Source of the DNA: Anaerohalosphaeraceae bacterium | GTDB lineage: Bacteria > Planctomycetota > Phycisphaerae > Sedimentisphaerales > Anaerohalosphaeraceae | Direction of reading: 5' to 3' | Assembly: GCA_037479115.1 (NCBI GenBank) | Contig: JBBFLK010000014.1 | Location: forward strand, 1 to 49,339 | Length of the DNA: 49,339 bases | Shown: one piece after another, positions 25,037 through 34,257 of the stretch | Position numbering within the stretch: position 1 is the stretch's first letter | Layout of the letters: every line of letters begins with the position of its first letter | Made by a program: the position numbers and the translations under genes | The notes under the pieces: model-generated | Told to the model about the DNA's origin: nothing | What the model saw: only the letters and a program-made list of their open reading frames with translations | Database searches by the model: none

Positions 25037-26160
25037 ATCCGCCCGCTGCCGTCCAAATCAAACAAACCCGCCCCGCTGTCAACCAGCCAGCCGGCAGCCC
25101 AGTCGCTCAGGTCCGACAGATTAACCAGGCAGTCCCCGTTGATATCCCCCAAAGGACAGAATGGTTCTTCCACCGTGACAACCACGGTATCCGATGCTTG
25201 CAGCTCCCCATCGGTCGCCCACAGCCGCAGTTCATAACGGCCGGCTGTCGGAAAACGTACCGAGACCTGCGGCTGATTGGGAGAGGAAACAAACACCGCA
25301 TCTGCCGGCCCGGAAAGCTGCGACCAGGCGATTTGCAGTGTCCCGTCCGGAGCTCCATATCCGTCATCAGATACAGAGCCGTTTAAGGTCAGGTACTCCC
25401 GCGGGCGGCGGATCGTCTCGTCCGCTCCGGCGTTCACTCTGGGAGCCGTGTTGCCCTCCTCAGCGAGCATAAATCCGCCGAACGGATACGCCCGATAGTC
25501 GCTGCCGTAGGCCTGAGCCCGCACTTTGAAACTTCCCGTTCCATCGCCCCGGTCGGCTACGCGGATTTGGTCCCAGCGGACAACGTATCCGGTAGTGCTT
25601 AAATGATTGCCGCCAGCCCGTAAAACAGTTTGGTCCCCGTTTTTCAAATAAACCCCGTCTGAACTGTTATTAACGGCGCTGACATGGCCGGAAAGGGTAA
25701 AAAGCGTAAGACGTTCCGGATAGAGATACCCCCGAATCGCCGTTGTAACAAAAGTATAATTTTTTTGAGGGTTCAGACCGGTAAACTCAATTTCAACCCA
25801 CCAGCCGCTGCTGCCGTAATAAATCAGCCGATTGGAAAAATCGACAATCCCGCCGAAAATCTCGTACGCCGGGGTCCCCGGCCGCGGCTGACTTTCCCCT
25901 TCGGCCGAACCGCTGGTTTCGCTGACAGCCAGGCCCGCGGAGGCATTCCATCGGAAAGTCGCCAGAACAGGAGTTTGAAGACCGGTGGTAAAGTCAATTA
26001 AGTAACCGGAGGGTTGGGATGTAAACCCGTTATAAATAGTCCAGTTTGTGACATTGGGGGCTGTTGTATCACCCGTTCCGCGAATACAGTCATTGTAGGC
26101 GATGAAATTACAAACAGCCAGCGACGGCAGGAACAAGACAAAAAGGATGTGCTTTCTCAC
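24790..26160 (-). CDS. CotH/lamin-tail surface protein, N-terminal part with PKD-like and dockerin domains (frameshifted)
   Basis: The start is GTG 26160 behind GGGGGA, directly after an in-frame TAA. Residues 1-17 are a signal peptide. An N-terminal beta-rich domain (residues about 20-235) is followed by a PKD/cadherin-like domain (about 238-325, with VNAGADETIRRP and LTLNGSVSDDG) and a dockerin (GDINGDCLVNLSDLSDWAAG near 340). At the second calcium loop (FDLDGSGR) the frame goes wrong: residues after that are Arg/Pro/Cys-rich nonsense to 24790. The correct reading moves to the frame of 20870-25036. One extra C in the ccc run at 25042-25044 would give DGSGADLSDLYFL and restore a single frame. 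It may be a sequence error or a real mutation. Confidence 0.75.
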   Translation of the reverse strand: MRKHILFVLFLPSLAVCNFIAYNDCIRGTGDTTAPNVTNWTIYNGFTSQPSGYLIDFTTGLQTPVLATFRWNASAGLAVSETSGSAEGESQPRPGTPAYEIFGGIVDFSNRLIYYGSSGWWVEIEFTGLNPQKNYTFVTTAIRGYLYPERLTLFTLSGHVSAVNNSSDGVYLKNGDQTVLRAGGNHLSTTGYVVRWDQIRVADRGDGTGSFKVRAQAYGSDYRAYPFGGFMLAEEGNTAPRVNAGADETIRRPREYLTLNGSVSDDGYGAPDGTLQIAWSQLSGPADAVFVSSPNQPQVSVRFPTAGRYELRLWATDGELQASDTVVVTVEEPFCPLGDINGDCLVNLSDLSDWAAGWLVDSGAGLFDLDGSGRICPICIFWRFRGFSNGLVRCRWFCCRRRPPLPVPAGGWTGGPGCLPRLFCPPCRRGLIPLTFRRFRAGFLRPLRRFLFPRVS

Positions 26161-26258
26161 TTATCCCCCGACAAAAAATTCTCGTTCTTTTTAAAAATAG
26201 ATGTCGGAAAAGCGATGACTTTTACAAAGAAAATTAGTTTTTTGTTAAATCCGGACAA

Positions 26259-27707
26259 TCACAGTTCACTCAGGGCTCGCAATGCTTCCTCCTGGTCGCT
26301 GAAGTGGTTTTTTTGCGTTCCGATAATTTGATAGTTTTCATGCCCCTTTCCGGCTATCAGGACAATATCCCCCTCTTTGGCTTCATGAATCGCCAGGCGG
26401 ATGGCCTTTCTTCTGTCCGGCTCAATCACGACAGACTGGACCCTGAATGTATCCGTAAATCCCTTTACTATATCCTGAATAATCGAATTTGGTTCCTCCG
26501 TCCTCGGATTATCACTGGTTACGATGACCCGGTCAGAAAGGGCCTGTGCCACCTGGGCCATTCGTGGACGTTTGGTTTTGTCCCGGTCGCCGCCGCAGCC
26601 GAAAACGACAACCAGCCGACCCCGGCACAGCGGACGCAGGGTTGTCAGGACGTTTCGAAGGGCATCATCCGTATGGGCGTAATCGACAAATACACGAATT
26701 CCGGCCTCCTGGGCTTGACCGCAAAGAATCGGCTCCAGACGCCCCGGAACCGCCTGAAGCGCCGACAGCCCGGCCGCCACGGTGGACACATCCAGCCCCA
26801 CGGCAAAACAAAGCCCCGCTGCCGCCAGATGATTGCTGATATTATGAAGACCCGGCAGCGGCGTCTGCACCTTTTCTTTCACATTTCGAAAGACCAGATA
26901 AAATTCACTGCCCGCGGCATCCATGGATTCAATTTCTGCGGTAATATCCGCTTCCTTATGCGTGGAGTACCACAGAATCCGACGATTGATTTTGGCGGCA
27001 ATCTGAGCAGAAGCATCGGAATCCGCATTCAGCACCGCCAGAGCGTGAATGGGCAGCCCCGTAAAAAGTTTGGTTTTGGCCGCCAGATAGGCATCCATCG
27101 TCTTGTGATAATCCAGATGGTCTCCGGTCAGGTTGGTAAAAGCCGCTGCGGAAAAGGAAACCCCCGCCAGCCGATTCTGGTCGAGGGCATGGCTGCTGGC
27201 CTCAATCATCATGAAGCGTCCGCCGTGTTCGACCATCTTGGCTGCCGCTTCCGCCAGCGTCAGCGGGTCCGGCGTGGTCAGGGGGGAATCGACGATTTCT
27301 CCGATCAAATCATATTGGATAGTGCCGATTAACCCGCAGGGCATTCCGGCTGTGTTCAGCACCGAACGGACAAGGTATCCAATTGTGCTCTTGCCGTTTG
27401 TGCCTGTAACGGCCAGATTGGTCAGTCGGCTGTTGGGATTGCCGAACGAGGCCTGAGCCAGCTGACCGAGCGCCGCCGAGCTGTCCTGAACCAGAATCAG
27501 TTCCACCGAAGGCGGCAACACCATCGGGCGTTCCGCCACAATGTATTTGGCCCCCTGCCGAACGGCCTGCTCAATAAAAGCATGCCCATCGGCATGGGCG
27601 CCGCGAACCGCCACAAACACATCGCCCGGCTGCACCTTCCGGGAATCATTCCGCACACGAATTAACTGAGAACCATTTACCCGAGCCAGCAATTCCGTCA
27701 ACGTCAT
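26259..27707 (-). CDS. murE: UDP-N-acetylmuramoyl-tripeptide synthetase (meso-diaminopimelate adding)
   Basis: 482 residues. It adds the third amino acid to the peptidoglycan precursor in the cytoplasm. The ATP site TGTNGKST and the Mur-ligase middle motifs are present. The specificity motif reads DNPR (VTSDNPRTEEPNS); this Arg form is typical of enzymes that add meso-diaminopimelate, whereas lysine enzymes have another residue. The presence of a Mur ligase supports a normal peptidoglycan wall, now known in planctomycetes. ATG 27707 is preceded by GGAG at about ten bases. It is divergent from the transglutaminase gene and no other mur gene is adjacent. Confidence 0.95.
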   Translation of the reverse strand: MTLTELLARVNGSQLIRVRNDSRKVQPGDVFVAVRGAHADGHAFIEQAVRQGAKYIVAERPMVLPPSVELILVQDSSAALGQLAQASFGNPNSRLTNLAVTGTNGKSTIGYLVRSVLNTAGMPCGLIGTIQYDLIGEIVDSPLTTPDPLTLAEAAAKMVEHGGRFMMIEASSHALDQNRLAGVSFSAAAFTNLTGDHLDYHKTMDAYLAAKTKLFTGLPIHALAVLNADSDASAQIAAKINRRILWYSTHKEADITAEIESMDAAGSEFYLVFRNVKEKVQTPLPGLHNISNHLAAAGLCFAVGLDVSTVAAGLSALQAVPGRLEPILCGQAQEAGIRVFVDYAHTDDALRNVLTTLRPLCRGRLVVVFGCGGDRDKTKRPRMAQVAQALSDRVIVTSDNPRTEEPNSIIQDIVKGFTDTFRVQSVVIEPDRRKAIRLAIHEAKEGDIVLIAGKGHENYQIIGTQKNHFSDQEEALRALSEL

Positions 27708-27780
27708 TTGAGAGCAACTCCGCTGCAGTCTGACTGCTGTTTGTAGACAGCATTACTCTACAATTGTCTTGTTCGTTTCA

Positions 27781-27809
27781 TTGCAAATCCCTTCCATCAG
27801 GATTATAAT
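27781..27809 (+). promoter_or_regulatory. Sigma-70 promoter for the transglutaminase-like gene
   Basis: TTGCAA (27781-27786) and TATAAT (27804-27809) are 17 bp apart, 50 bp before ATG 27860. Confidence 0.75.
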
Positions 27810-27859
27810 CCTTTATCGACCAAATAACCTCCGGCTCCTGAAAATATAGGAAGGACGGA

Positions 27860-29437
27860 ATGATGAAAAATGCAAAGCCCGTTCAAATCAGTCGGACATC
27901 GGGGCTGCGCCCCATCATTTGGATTGCGGCGCTCTGGTGCCTGTCTGTTGATGTTCGGCCGCTTTGGGCGGCCGATGAAGAACCCGCCTATATGGCCGTC
28001 TTTCTGGAAGGCAAAAAGGTCGGGCATTCCATCCGAACCCGACAGACCAAAAACGGCCGAATTGTTTCCACGGAAGAAATGACTTTTACCGTCTATCGGG
28101 GAGGACAGACAACCCGCCTGTACACCCGGGAAACCCATATCGAAACCGAAGACGGCAAACCGCTCGGCTTTGAAATGATTCAGGACATCGGCGGAGGCAT
28201 ACAGAAGCGAAGCGGGATTATTCGGCCCGACGGACAAATGGATGTCACCCTCGAAATCGGCGGCACCCAGCAAACCCTTTCGCTGGTCTATCCGTCGGGC
28301 GCCTTGATGAACGAAGGGATGCGGCGGCTGCAGAAACAAAAAGGGCTGGCGGAGGGAACAGAGTTTCAAGCCGTTATCTTTCGGCCCGACATGCTCGAGA
28401 CCACCGGCGGTATCCTCTCCATGACCGTCAAAGCCGGCCCCAAAAAAGAAATTGACTTGCTCGGCAGGAAGGTTCGGGCCTATGAAACGGAAACGCTGCT
28501 CCGCATTCCCCTGCCATTCGGAAATCAGGTTCAGACCATTCGAACGGTCAGTTATTGTGATGACAATCTCGAACCGCTGAAAATTCTGGTTCCCTTCGGA
28601 GACAAAACTCTCGAACTGATTGCCTGCGAAAAAGACCTGGCCTTGCGGCCGGAGGACATCTTCGATTTTCTGGCCCTGATGACCGTACCCAGTCCGATTC
28701 CTCTGCCTCCGCCGGGGACGGCCTCGGCAATTGCCTATGAAATCACCATTCTGTCGCCCGAGGACATTCTTCTGCCTTCGGATAACAATCAGAGCGTCGA
28801 GCCGCTGGGAGGCAGACGGTTTTTGCTGACGGTTCGTCCGGCTGTGCCCCCTTCCGACGTGCCTTTCCCCTATACCGGCAGCGACCCGGAGATTCTGGAC
28901 GCCCTGAAACCGACGGAATATCTCCAGAGCACCGACCCGAAAATTGTCGAAATGGCCCGGACCGCCGTCGGCACAACAACCGATGCCGCCAAAGCCGCCC
29001 GCCAGATTGAGGCCTTTGTGCGAGGGTACATCAAAACCGCCGACTTCTCCGTCGGCTATGCCTCCGCACGCGAAATCGCCGAAAGCCGCCAGGGCGACTG
29101 TACAGAACACGCCGTCCTGACCGCCGCCCTCTGCCGGGCCGTGGGGATTCCCGCCCGCGTCGTCAGCGGACTGGTGTACACGGACAATTTGGCCGGACAA
29201 AAAAATGTGTTCGGAGGACACGCCTGGGCGGAGGCCTATGTCGGCGGAGTCTGGATGGGACTGGATGCCACGCGGGCTCCGCACGGATACGGACCGGGTC
29301 ATATTATGCTGGCCAAAGGCAGCGGCAATCCGACCGATTTTCTGAATCTGACAACCGTCTTCGGGAGTTTCAAAATTGAAAAGGTAACGGTGCTTCCCGC
29401 CCTGCCGCCCCAACCCTCTCCATCCGTTTCCCAATAA
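27860..29437 (+). CDS. Transglutaminase-like domain protein, exported
   Basis: 525 residues. Residues about 15-38 form a signal peptide after a basic start. Residues about 40-330 are a beta-rich domain (AYMAVFLEGKKVGHSIRT opening). The C-terminal transglutaminase core (about 365-490) has all three catalytic parts: Cys in QGDCTEHAVLTAALCRA, His in GGHAWAEAYV and Asp in GLDATR. In bacteria this fold usually acts as a cysteine peptidase or in peptide crosslinking. Two adjacent ATGs (27860, 27863) follow GGAAGGACGG. A 65-residue Cys-rich gene follows 27 bp later. The substrate is unknown. Confidence 0.9.
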   Translation: MMKNAKPVQISRTSGLRPIIWIAALWCLSVDVRPLWAADEEPAYMAVFLEGKKVGHSIRTRQTKNGRIVSTEEMTFTVYRGGQTTRLYTRETHIETEDGKPLGFEMIQDIGGGIQKRSGIIRPDGQMDVTLEIGGTQQTLSLVYPSGALMNEGMRRLQKQKGLAEGTEFQAVIFRPDMLETTGGILSMTVKAGPKKEIDLLGRKVRAYETETLLRIPLPFGNQVQTIRTVSYCDDNLEPLKILVPFGDKTLELIACEKDLALRPEDIFDFLALMTVPSPIPLPPPGTASAIAYEITILSPEDILLPSDNNQSVEPLGGRRFLLTVRPAVPPSDVPFPYTGSDPEILDALKPTEYLQSTDPKIVEMARTAVGTTTDAAKAARQIEAFVRGYIKTADFSVGYASAREIAESRQGDCTEHAVLTAALCRAVGIPARVVSGLVYTDNLAGQKNVFGGHAWAEAYVGGVWMGLDATRAPHGYGPGHIMLAKGSGNPTDFLNLTTVFGSFKIEKVTVLPALPPQPSPSVSQ

Positions 29438-29464
29438 AAAACCCTTTTTTGCAGGAGTCTTCCT

Positions 29465-29662
29465 ATGCAGCCCTGTTCAGACAGCCAAAACCATTCGAAC
29501 CATTTGTGCAAACTGACCTCCGACGGGCTTCACCGCAGCCGCCCGGAAGAATACAAAGGGCTTGTGGAAAATCCCCAATACGTCTGCAAAAGCTGCGGAC
29601 GGGTTGCCGCCCAAAAAGATTTCCTGTGCGCGCCGGTCGCCCTGGGAACCTGGGAAGAATAA
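29465..29662 (+). CDS. Small Cys-rich, probably zinc-binding protein
   Basis: 65 residues. It has a strong ribosome site (AGGAG) and starts 27 bp after the transglutaminase gene, so it is a genuine small gene. Cys4, His/Cys in the HLC segment near 13-15, and the C-terminal YVCKSCGRVAAQKDFLCAPV (three Cys) suggest a one-zinc ribbon. Short proteins with a VCKxCGRxAxxxxxLCxP tail occur in many anaerobes; their function is not known to me. It converges with the MscS-family gene, ten bases from it. Confidence 0.75.
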   Translation: MQPCSDSQNHSNHLCKLTSDGLHRSRPEEYKGLVENPQYVCKSCGRVAAQKDFLCAPVALGTWEE

Positions 29663-29672
29663 GCAGACCGGA

Positions 29673-32600
29673 CTATTGCGGACCTCCGGAATCCCGGCTC
29701 GGCTCCAACGGCTGAATCGGCAGCGGCACCTGAATCGACCGGATATGCAAATCCCGCTGCGGGAACGCAATCTCGATGCCTTCTTTGCGGAATTCCCGGT
29801 CGATCGCACAGTTAATCTGATGCTTGACATCGACCAGACAGTCCATTGAAGGGATGAAAACCCGCAGCTCAAACTGCAGCGCATTGTCTCCGAAACTGTC
29901 AAATACCACACGGGGTGCCGGATTATCCTGAATGACCTTCGGATGGGAACGTGCAATTCGATATAAGACTTCTTCAACCTTTCTGACATCCGAACCGTAC
30001 GCGACCCCCACCGGAAATGTCAGCCGCAAAACCGTATCCGAAAGGGTCCAGTTAATCAGCCGGCCCGTGATAAATTCCCGATTGGGCACCACCAGTTCCT
30101 TGCGGTCCCACAGCTGAATCGTCGTCGCGCGGGTCTGGATTCGGGTGACCCGCCCGGTAATTTCCCCAATGGTCACCACATCCCCCACCCGCAGCGGACG
30201 CTCCAGCAGAAGCAGCAGACCGCAGACAAAATTGGCGAAAACCTCCTGCAGACCAAAGCCCAAACCGACACCGAGCGCGGCAATCAGCCATTGTATCGAC
30301 GACCAGCGGATGCCCACTTCAGAGGACACCAGCATAATTCCGACAATCACCAGCACATATCGGCTGACGGAGGTGATGGCAAAACGCACCCCGGCATCCA
30401 GCGGGAACCGCCGCAGAAGACTCACCTCCAGAAAGCCCGGAATGTTTCGGGTCAGAATCGCCGTCAGAATTGTGATAATCAGCGCCCGGAACAGTCCGGC
30501 CAGTGTAATAATTCTCAGCCGCCCCTGGGCGTCCGATGAGGTCCACAGATGGACCTTTTCGAGCGCGCCGAACGCCGGCAGCACAGACCTCCAAATCCAA
30601 AAGACCCCCGCCGCCATCAGCACAATCACCAGCGCATTGATCAGTTTGCGGGTCTGACCAAACAGATGAGCGAACCATTCCGGGGAATGCTCCGTCCGGC
30701 TTTCTTTAGACGGAGCGGTTGACTCCGGTGCAGCCGGCCCGACAGATTCAGCCGGCTGATGATGCAAAGACTGCTGAAGGACCGAAAGCCAGCGAATCAG
30801 CATCCCATAGACAAACAGCACGGCCAGCAGAAACAATATTGTCTCCTGCAGACGCTGTTCAAGCTGCCGGGCGGTAAATCCGTATCCGAGAATGGATAAA
30901 TAACAGAAAAACAGCGGAATCAGCCAGCAGCCCGCGTACCAGACATACCGAAACGCATAAAGCCAGTGACCATGCGGCAGGCACGAAGAGACAAACGCCC
31001 CCGAGGGACGCAGCAAAACCAGCAGAAACACCATCAGAAGAATCTGCCGGGCCAAAAACAGAAGCCGCAGGACGCCGTTGCGGGCCGCTTCCTCTATTGC
31101 AGCATCCTCCGTCAAATACCACACAACCACAAGCGGAATGAGAATCCGGAAATACCCGCTGATGTGCCGTCGAAGCGTGTTCAGCAAATCCGCCGGCAGA
31201 CGGAAATGTTCCCCCAGGCCCGCCGGTCCGCTGACGCTCCGGAGAAATCGATACACAAACAGACTCACCGCCAGAGCCAGCAGCGCCGCCGACAGGGAAG
31301 CCGCCTCCGGGTACAGCGCTGAGCCGGACTTCAGACGCCAGCCCAGATAAAACGGCACCAGCGGCCCGACCAGCGCCGACAAAACCGACAGCAGCAGGGC
31401 ATACACGGTGTAAAAAAAACGATCCGGTGCCGCCAGGCGGACCCTTTCAGTCAGTTCCCCCAGCGTCTTTCTGAACCACCTTCGGCAGCGGAACAGCCCA
31501 ATCCACCCGGCCGCACAAACGATATGCAGCCCCCATTCCTCCACGACATCCTGGCGCCAAGCCGAAAAAATCTGACGCCATCGGCTCCCGGACATCCATT
31601 CCCGGCCGACCCGCAGAACAGCCCCAAAATCCCGAAGACTTAACAAAGAGGTGTTTTTGACCCAAAAACTATTCTCCTCGATAAACCGCTGATACGCCTG
31701 AACGGTGCTGACCAGGGCCCGCTCCTGGATGTCCAGCTGGGCCAGTGCCGCCAGATACTGCATCGTGGAAGCCGTCAGACTCTGCAGCAGCTCCCGCTGC
31801 CGGCTGAGCAGTTCGATGACCTTCGGAAGCAAAACGGAATAGTCTCCGTCGCGCTCCGACAGGCCCGCCGCTGCAAGCCGAAACGCGGCCTGACCCGGCA
31901 CATCGGCCAAATCCGACCATTGACGGTCATATTTGCCCCATTCGAGCTGAACCGCAGAGCTTTCCATCATCCGGCGTCGAATCTGTCTTTGATGCTCACG
32001 CAGATCGGGCAGGTCGTTCTTCTTGGTTACCAGCAGCACCCCCAGCGCGCTGGTCACCTGCCCGGCCCGGGCAATCTGAGCCTGAATGTTCTCAAAATCA
32101 TTGCTGACGTTTCGCAGCTGGGTTTCAACCGACAGGGCATACCGGGCGGTTTCTTCCAGCTGCCGGATTCGCTCGGCCTGAAGATACGCCAGTTCAGCGT
32201 TCTCCAGAAGCAGCTGCTGAAGCACCGGATGTGTTCCCTGCGATTGCCGCGCGGCCAGCTCGGCCTGGGCCTGAATCTGCTGAACCTCGCGAAGGAGGGC
32301 CTGCTGAAGCGCCTGCTCCCAAAACCGCACCTGACGTTCGGCTTCCGCCAGACGCCTGGAAGTGATGTCTCGCTGAAGCATCATCAGCGGCTCGGCGGCG
32401 GCATACGTCTTTTCCTCCTCCTCCAATAGCTCCATCTGAAGACGAAACGTTTCAATCTGAATCTGACTGACCAACGCAGACACCTGGGCCGGCTCGGACG
32501 CACGGAACGGCACAACAGGCGGCGGCTGCTGTTTGAGCTGGTCCATCTGACCGCGGGCGGTCAGGAGTTCCTGCGGAATCTGCGTCCGTCGCTGGGTGCG

Positions 32601-33062
32601 GCGGAGCATTTCCTGCTGAACCTGTTCGGCATTCTTGCGGGCCTCGTCCCAATCCGTACGGGCCGCCGCAACTTTCTCCTCCAGTTCTGCAATCGAAAGC
32701 CCTTCTGCCGACAGCAGCCCGGACGGCTGATTGAGCGCCGCCAGCGCTTGACGGGCCTTTTCCAGCTCCGCCGGCAGCGACGCCTGCATTTGTCGGAAAG
32801 ACTCTGTTCGACCTCGTATTTCCTTGTTTTGCGCCAGAATCGCCAGTGCTTTGTCGTACAGTTCAAAAAGTTGCTGGCGAGTCTGCTGACTCACAGAAGA
32901 ATCCTGCTCCGCAATTTTCCGATACTGCAAGACTTTTTCTTCCGACATCTCCAACCCGGCGGCCGAAGCCGATAAAACCTGGCCGAAACCGCTGGAGACC
33001 CAAATCAGAAAGAAGAAGACCGCAAGAGTCGATTTATAACCACAATGGCTGTCCTGTTTCAT
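29673..33062 (-). CDS. Giant MscS-family mechanosensitive channel (MscK/MscM type)
   Basis: 1,129 residues. A signal peptide (residues 1-33) leads into a periplasmic coiled-coil domain rich in Gln, Leu, Ala and Arg (about 35-500). Several transmembrane helices span about 520-880, typical of the MscK/YjeP/MscM arrangement. The MscS core is at the C-terminus: the pore helix ALGVGLGFGLQEVFANFVCG, then the beta domain ERPLRVGDVVTIGEITGRVT, then VVPNREFITGRLINWTLS. The channel would open under membrane tension to release solutes. An 8-base spacing from AGGGA supports ATG 33062. A promoter lies at 33107-33134, divergent from obg. Confidence 0.93.
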   Translation of the reverse strand: MKQDSHCGYKSTLAVFFFLIWVSSGFGQVLSASAAGLEMSEEKVLQYRKIAEQDSSVSQQTRQQLFELYDKALAILAQNKEIRGRTESFRQMQASLPAELEKARQALAALNQPSGLLSAEGLSIAELEEKVAAARTDWDEARKNAEQVQQEMLRRTQRRTQIPQELLTARGQMDQLKQQPPPVVPFRASEPAQVSALVSQIQIETFRLQMELLEEEEKTYAAAEPLMMLQRDITSRRLAEAERQVRFWEQALQQALLREVQQIQAQAELAARQSQGTHPVLQQLLLENAELAYLQAERIRQLEETARYALSVETQLRNVSNDFENIQAQIARAGQVTSALGVLLVTKKNDLPDLREHQRQIRRRMMESSAVQLEWGKYDRQWSDLADVPGQAAFRLAAAGLSERDGDYSVLLPKVIELLSRQRELLQSLTASTMQYLAALAQLDIQERALVSTVQAYQRFIEENSFWVKNTSLLSLRDFGAVLRVGREWMSGSRWRQIFSAWRQDVVEEWGLHIVCAAGWIGLFRCRRWFRKTLGELTERVRLAAPDRFFYTVYALLLSVLSALVGPLVPFYLGWRLKSGSALYPEAASLSAALLALAVSLFVYRFLRSVSGPAGLGEHFRLPADLLNTLRRHISGYFRILIPLVVVWYLTEDAAIEEAARNGVLRLLFLARQILLMVFLLVLLRPSGAFVSSCLPHGHWLYAFRYVWYAGCWLIPLFFCYLSILGYGFTARQLEQRLQETILFLLAVLFVYGMLIRWLSVLQQSLHHQPAESVGPAAPESTAPSKESRTEHSPEWFAHLFGQTRKLINALVIVLMAAGVFWIWRSVLPAFGALEKVHLWTSSDAQGRLRIITLAGLFRALIITILTAILTRNIPGFLEVSLLRRFPLDAGVRFAITSVSRYVLVIVGIMLVSSEVGIRWSSIQWLIAALGVGLGFGLQEVFANFVCGLLLLLERPLRVGDVVTIGEITGRVTRIQTRATTIQLWDRKELVVPNREFITGRLINWTLSDTVLRLTFPVGVAYGSDVRKVEEVLYRIARSHPKVIQDNPAPRVVFDSFGDNALQFELRVFIPSMDCLVDVKHQINCAIDREFRKEGIEIAFPQRDLHIRSIQVPLPIQPLEPSRDSGGPQ

Positions 33063-33106
33063 AACTAATATCCCTGAAAAACGACCTTAAATTGCGATTT
33101 TTGAGT

Positions 33107-33134
33107 ATCTTACCTCATCAAGGAATCTTTTCAA
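33107..33134 (-). promoter_or_regulatory. Sigma-70 promoter for the MscS-family gene
   Basis: On the minus strand TTGAAA (33134-33129) and TAAGAT (33112-33107) are 16 bp apart, about 45 bp before the start codon. Confidence 0.55.
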
Positions 33135-33180
33135 CGGCATTTTAACCCCGCGGGGCTTTCTGAAGCCGCCGCAAGAGAGA

Positions 33181-33208
33181 TTGTGAAATTAGAAAAAGAT
33201 GATATAAT
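33181..33208 (+). promoter_or_regulatory. Sigma-70 promoter for the obg operon
   Basis: TTGTGA (33181-33186) and TATAAT (33203-33208) are 16 bp apart, 32 bp before ATG 33241. Confidence 0.75.
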
Positions 33209-33240
33209 CAGCCTTTTGGGAAAATCCGGATAAAACACTT

Positions 33241-34257
33241 ATGTTTATTGATCAGGCAAAAATTATCGTCAAAGCCGGAGACGGCGGGCATGGCTGCGTC
33301 AGTTTCCGGCGGGAAAAGTTTATCCCCAAGGGCGGCCCGGACGGCGGCGACGGGGGACGCGGAGGCAATGTGTACTTTCGCGTGGACCCCTCGATTGATA
33401 CCCTGCTGGATTTTTCCGGACGCCATATTTGGGAAGCCCAGAACGGAAAACCCGGCGAAGGAAAAAACAAGCACGGGGCCGACGGCGAAGACCTGATTAT
33501 TCCCGTGCCGCCGGGAACGCTGGTTTACGATGAAGACATGAACATTCTGCTGGCCGATTTGGACCGCGAGGGGATGCAGGTCTGCATCGCCCGCGGCGGA
33601 CGCGGCGGCAAAGGCAACAAGGCCTTCGCCACGCCGGTTCGGCAGGTGCCGCGCTTCGCCCAAAAAGGCAAACCCGGCCAGATGCGCAAACTGCGGCTGG
33701 AGCTGAAACTGATTGCCGATGTGGGACTGGTCGGAATGCCCAACGCCGGCAAGAGCACCCTCATCTCCCGCTGCTCGAAGGCACGACCCAAAATCGCGGA
33801 TTATCCGTTCACGACTCTTTCGCCCGTATTGGGGATTGTCGAATTGTCCGATTTTCGCCGGTTTGTAATGGCCGACATCCCCGGGCTGATTGAAGGGGCT
33901 CACAAGGGAGCCGGACTGGGGCATGATTTCCTTCGGCATATTGAGCGCACACGGATTCTCGTTCATCTGCTGGACATCCTGCCGGCGGACCGCTCCGACC
34001 CGGTTGTCAATTACCATACCATTCGCAACGAACTGGAATTGTACAGCCGCCAGCTGCTCGAAAAGCCGGAAGTCATCGTCCTGAACAAAATTGATTTGGA
34101 CCCCGACGGCACGCTCGTCCGACAGTACAAAGAGCGTCTGCCGAACGGAAAACCGATTCTGGCGATTTCCGCCGCCACCGGACAGGGAATCGCCGAACTG
34201 AAAGAAACCCTCTGGAGTCTGGGAAAAGGAAAACCTTATGAATCTGATCGCGATTGA
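33241..34257 (+). CDS. obg: Obg-family GTPase CgtA
   Basis: 338 residues, the size of Obg with OBG and GTPase domains and no C-terminal extension. Residues 1-158 form the glycine-rich OBG fold (GGDGGRGGNVYF, RGGRGGKGN). The GTPase has P-loop GMPNAGKST (about 164-172), G3 DIPGLIEG, G4 NKID and a final SAATGQG. Obg acts in late assembly of the large ribosomal subunit and links growth to GTP. It leads a four-gene overlapping operon, and its last 20 bp overlap the start of coaX. Confidence 0.96.
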   Translation: MFIDQAKIIVKAGDGGHGCVSFRREKFIPKGGPDGGDGGRGGNVYFRVDPSIDTLLDFSGRHIWEAQNGKPGEGKNKHGADGEDLIIPVPPGTLVYDEDMNILLADLDREGMQVCIARGGRGGKGNKAFATPVRQVPRFAQKGKPGQMRKLRLELKLIADVGLVGMPNAGKSTLISRCSKARPKIADYPFTTLSPVLGIVELSDFRRFVMADIPGLIEGAHKGAGLGHDFLRHIERTRILVHLLDILPADRSDPVVNYHTIRNELELYSRQLLEKPEVIVLNKIDLDPDGTLVRQYKERLPNGKPILAISAATGQGIAELKETLWSLGKGKPYESDRD

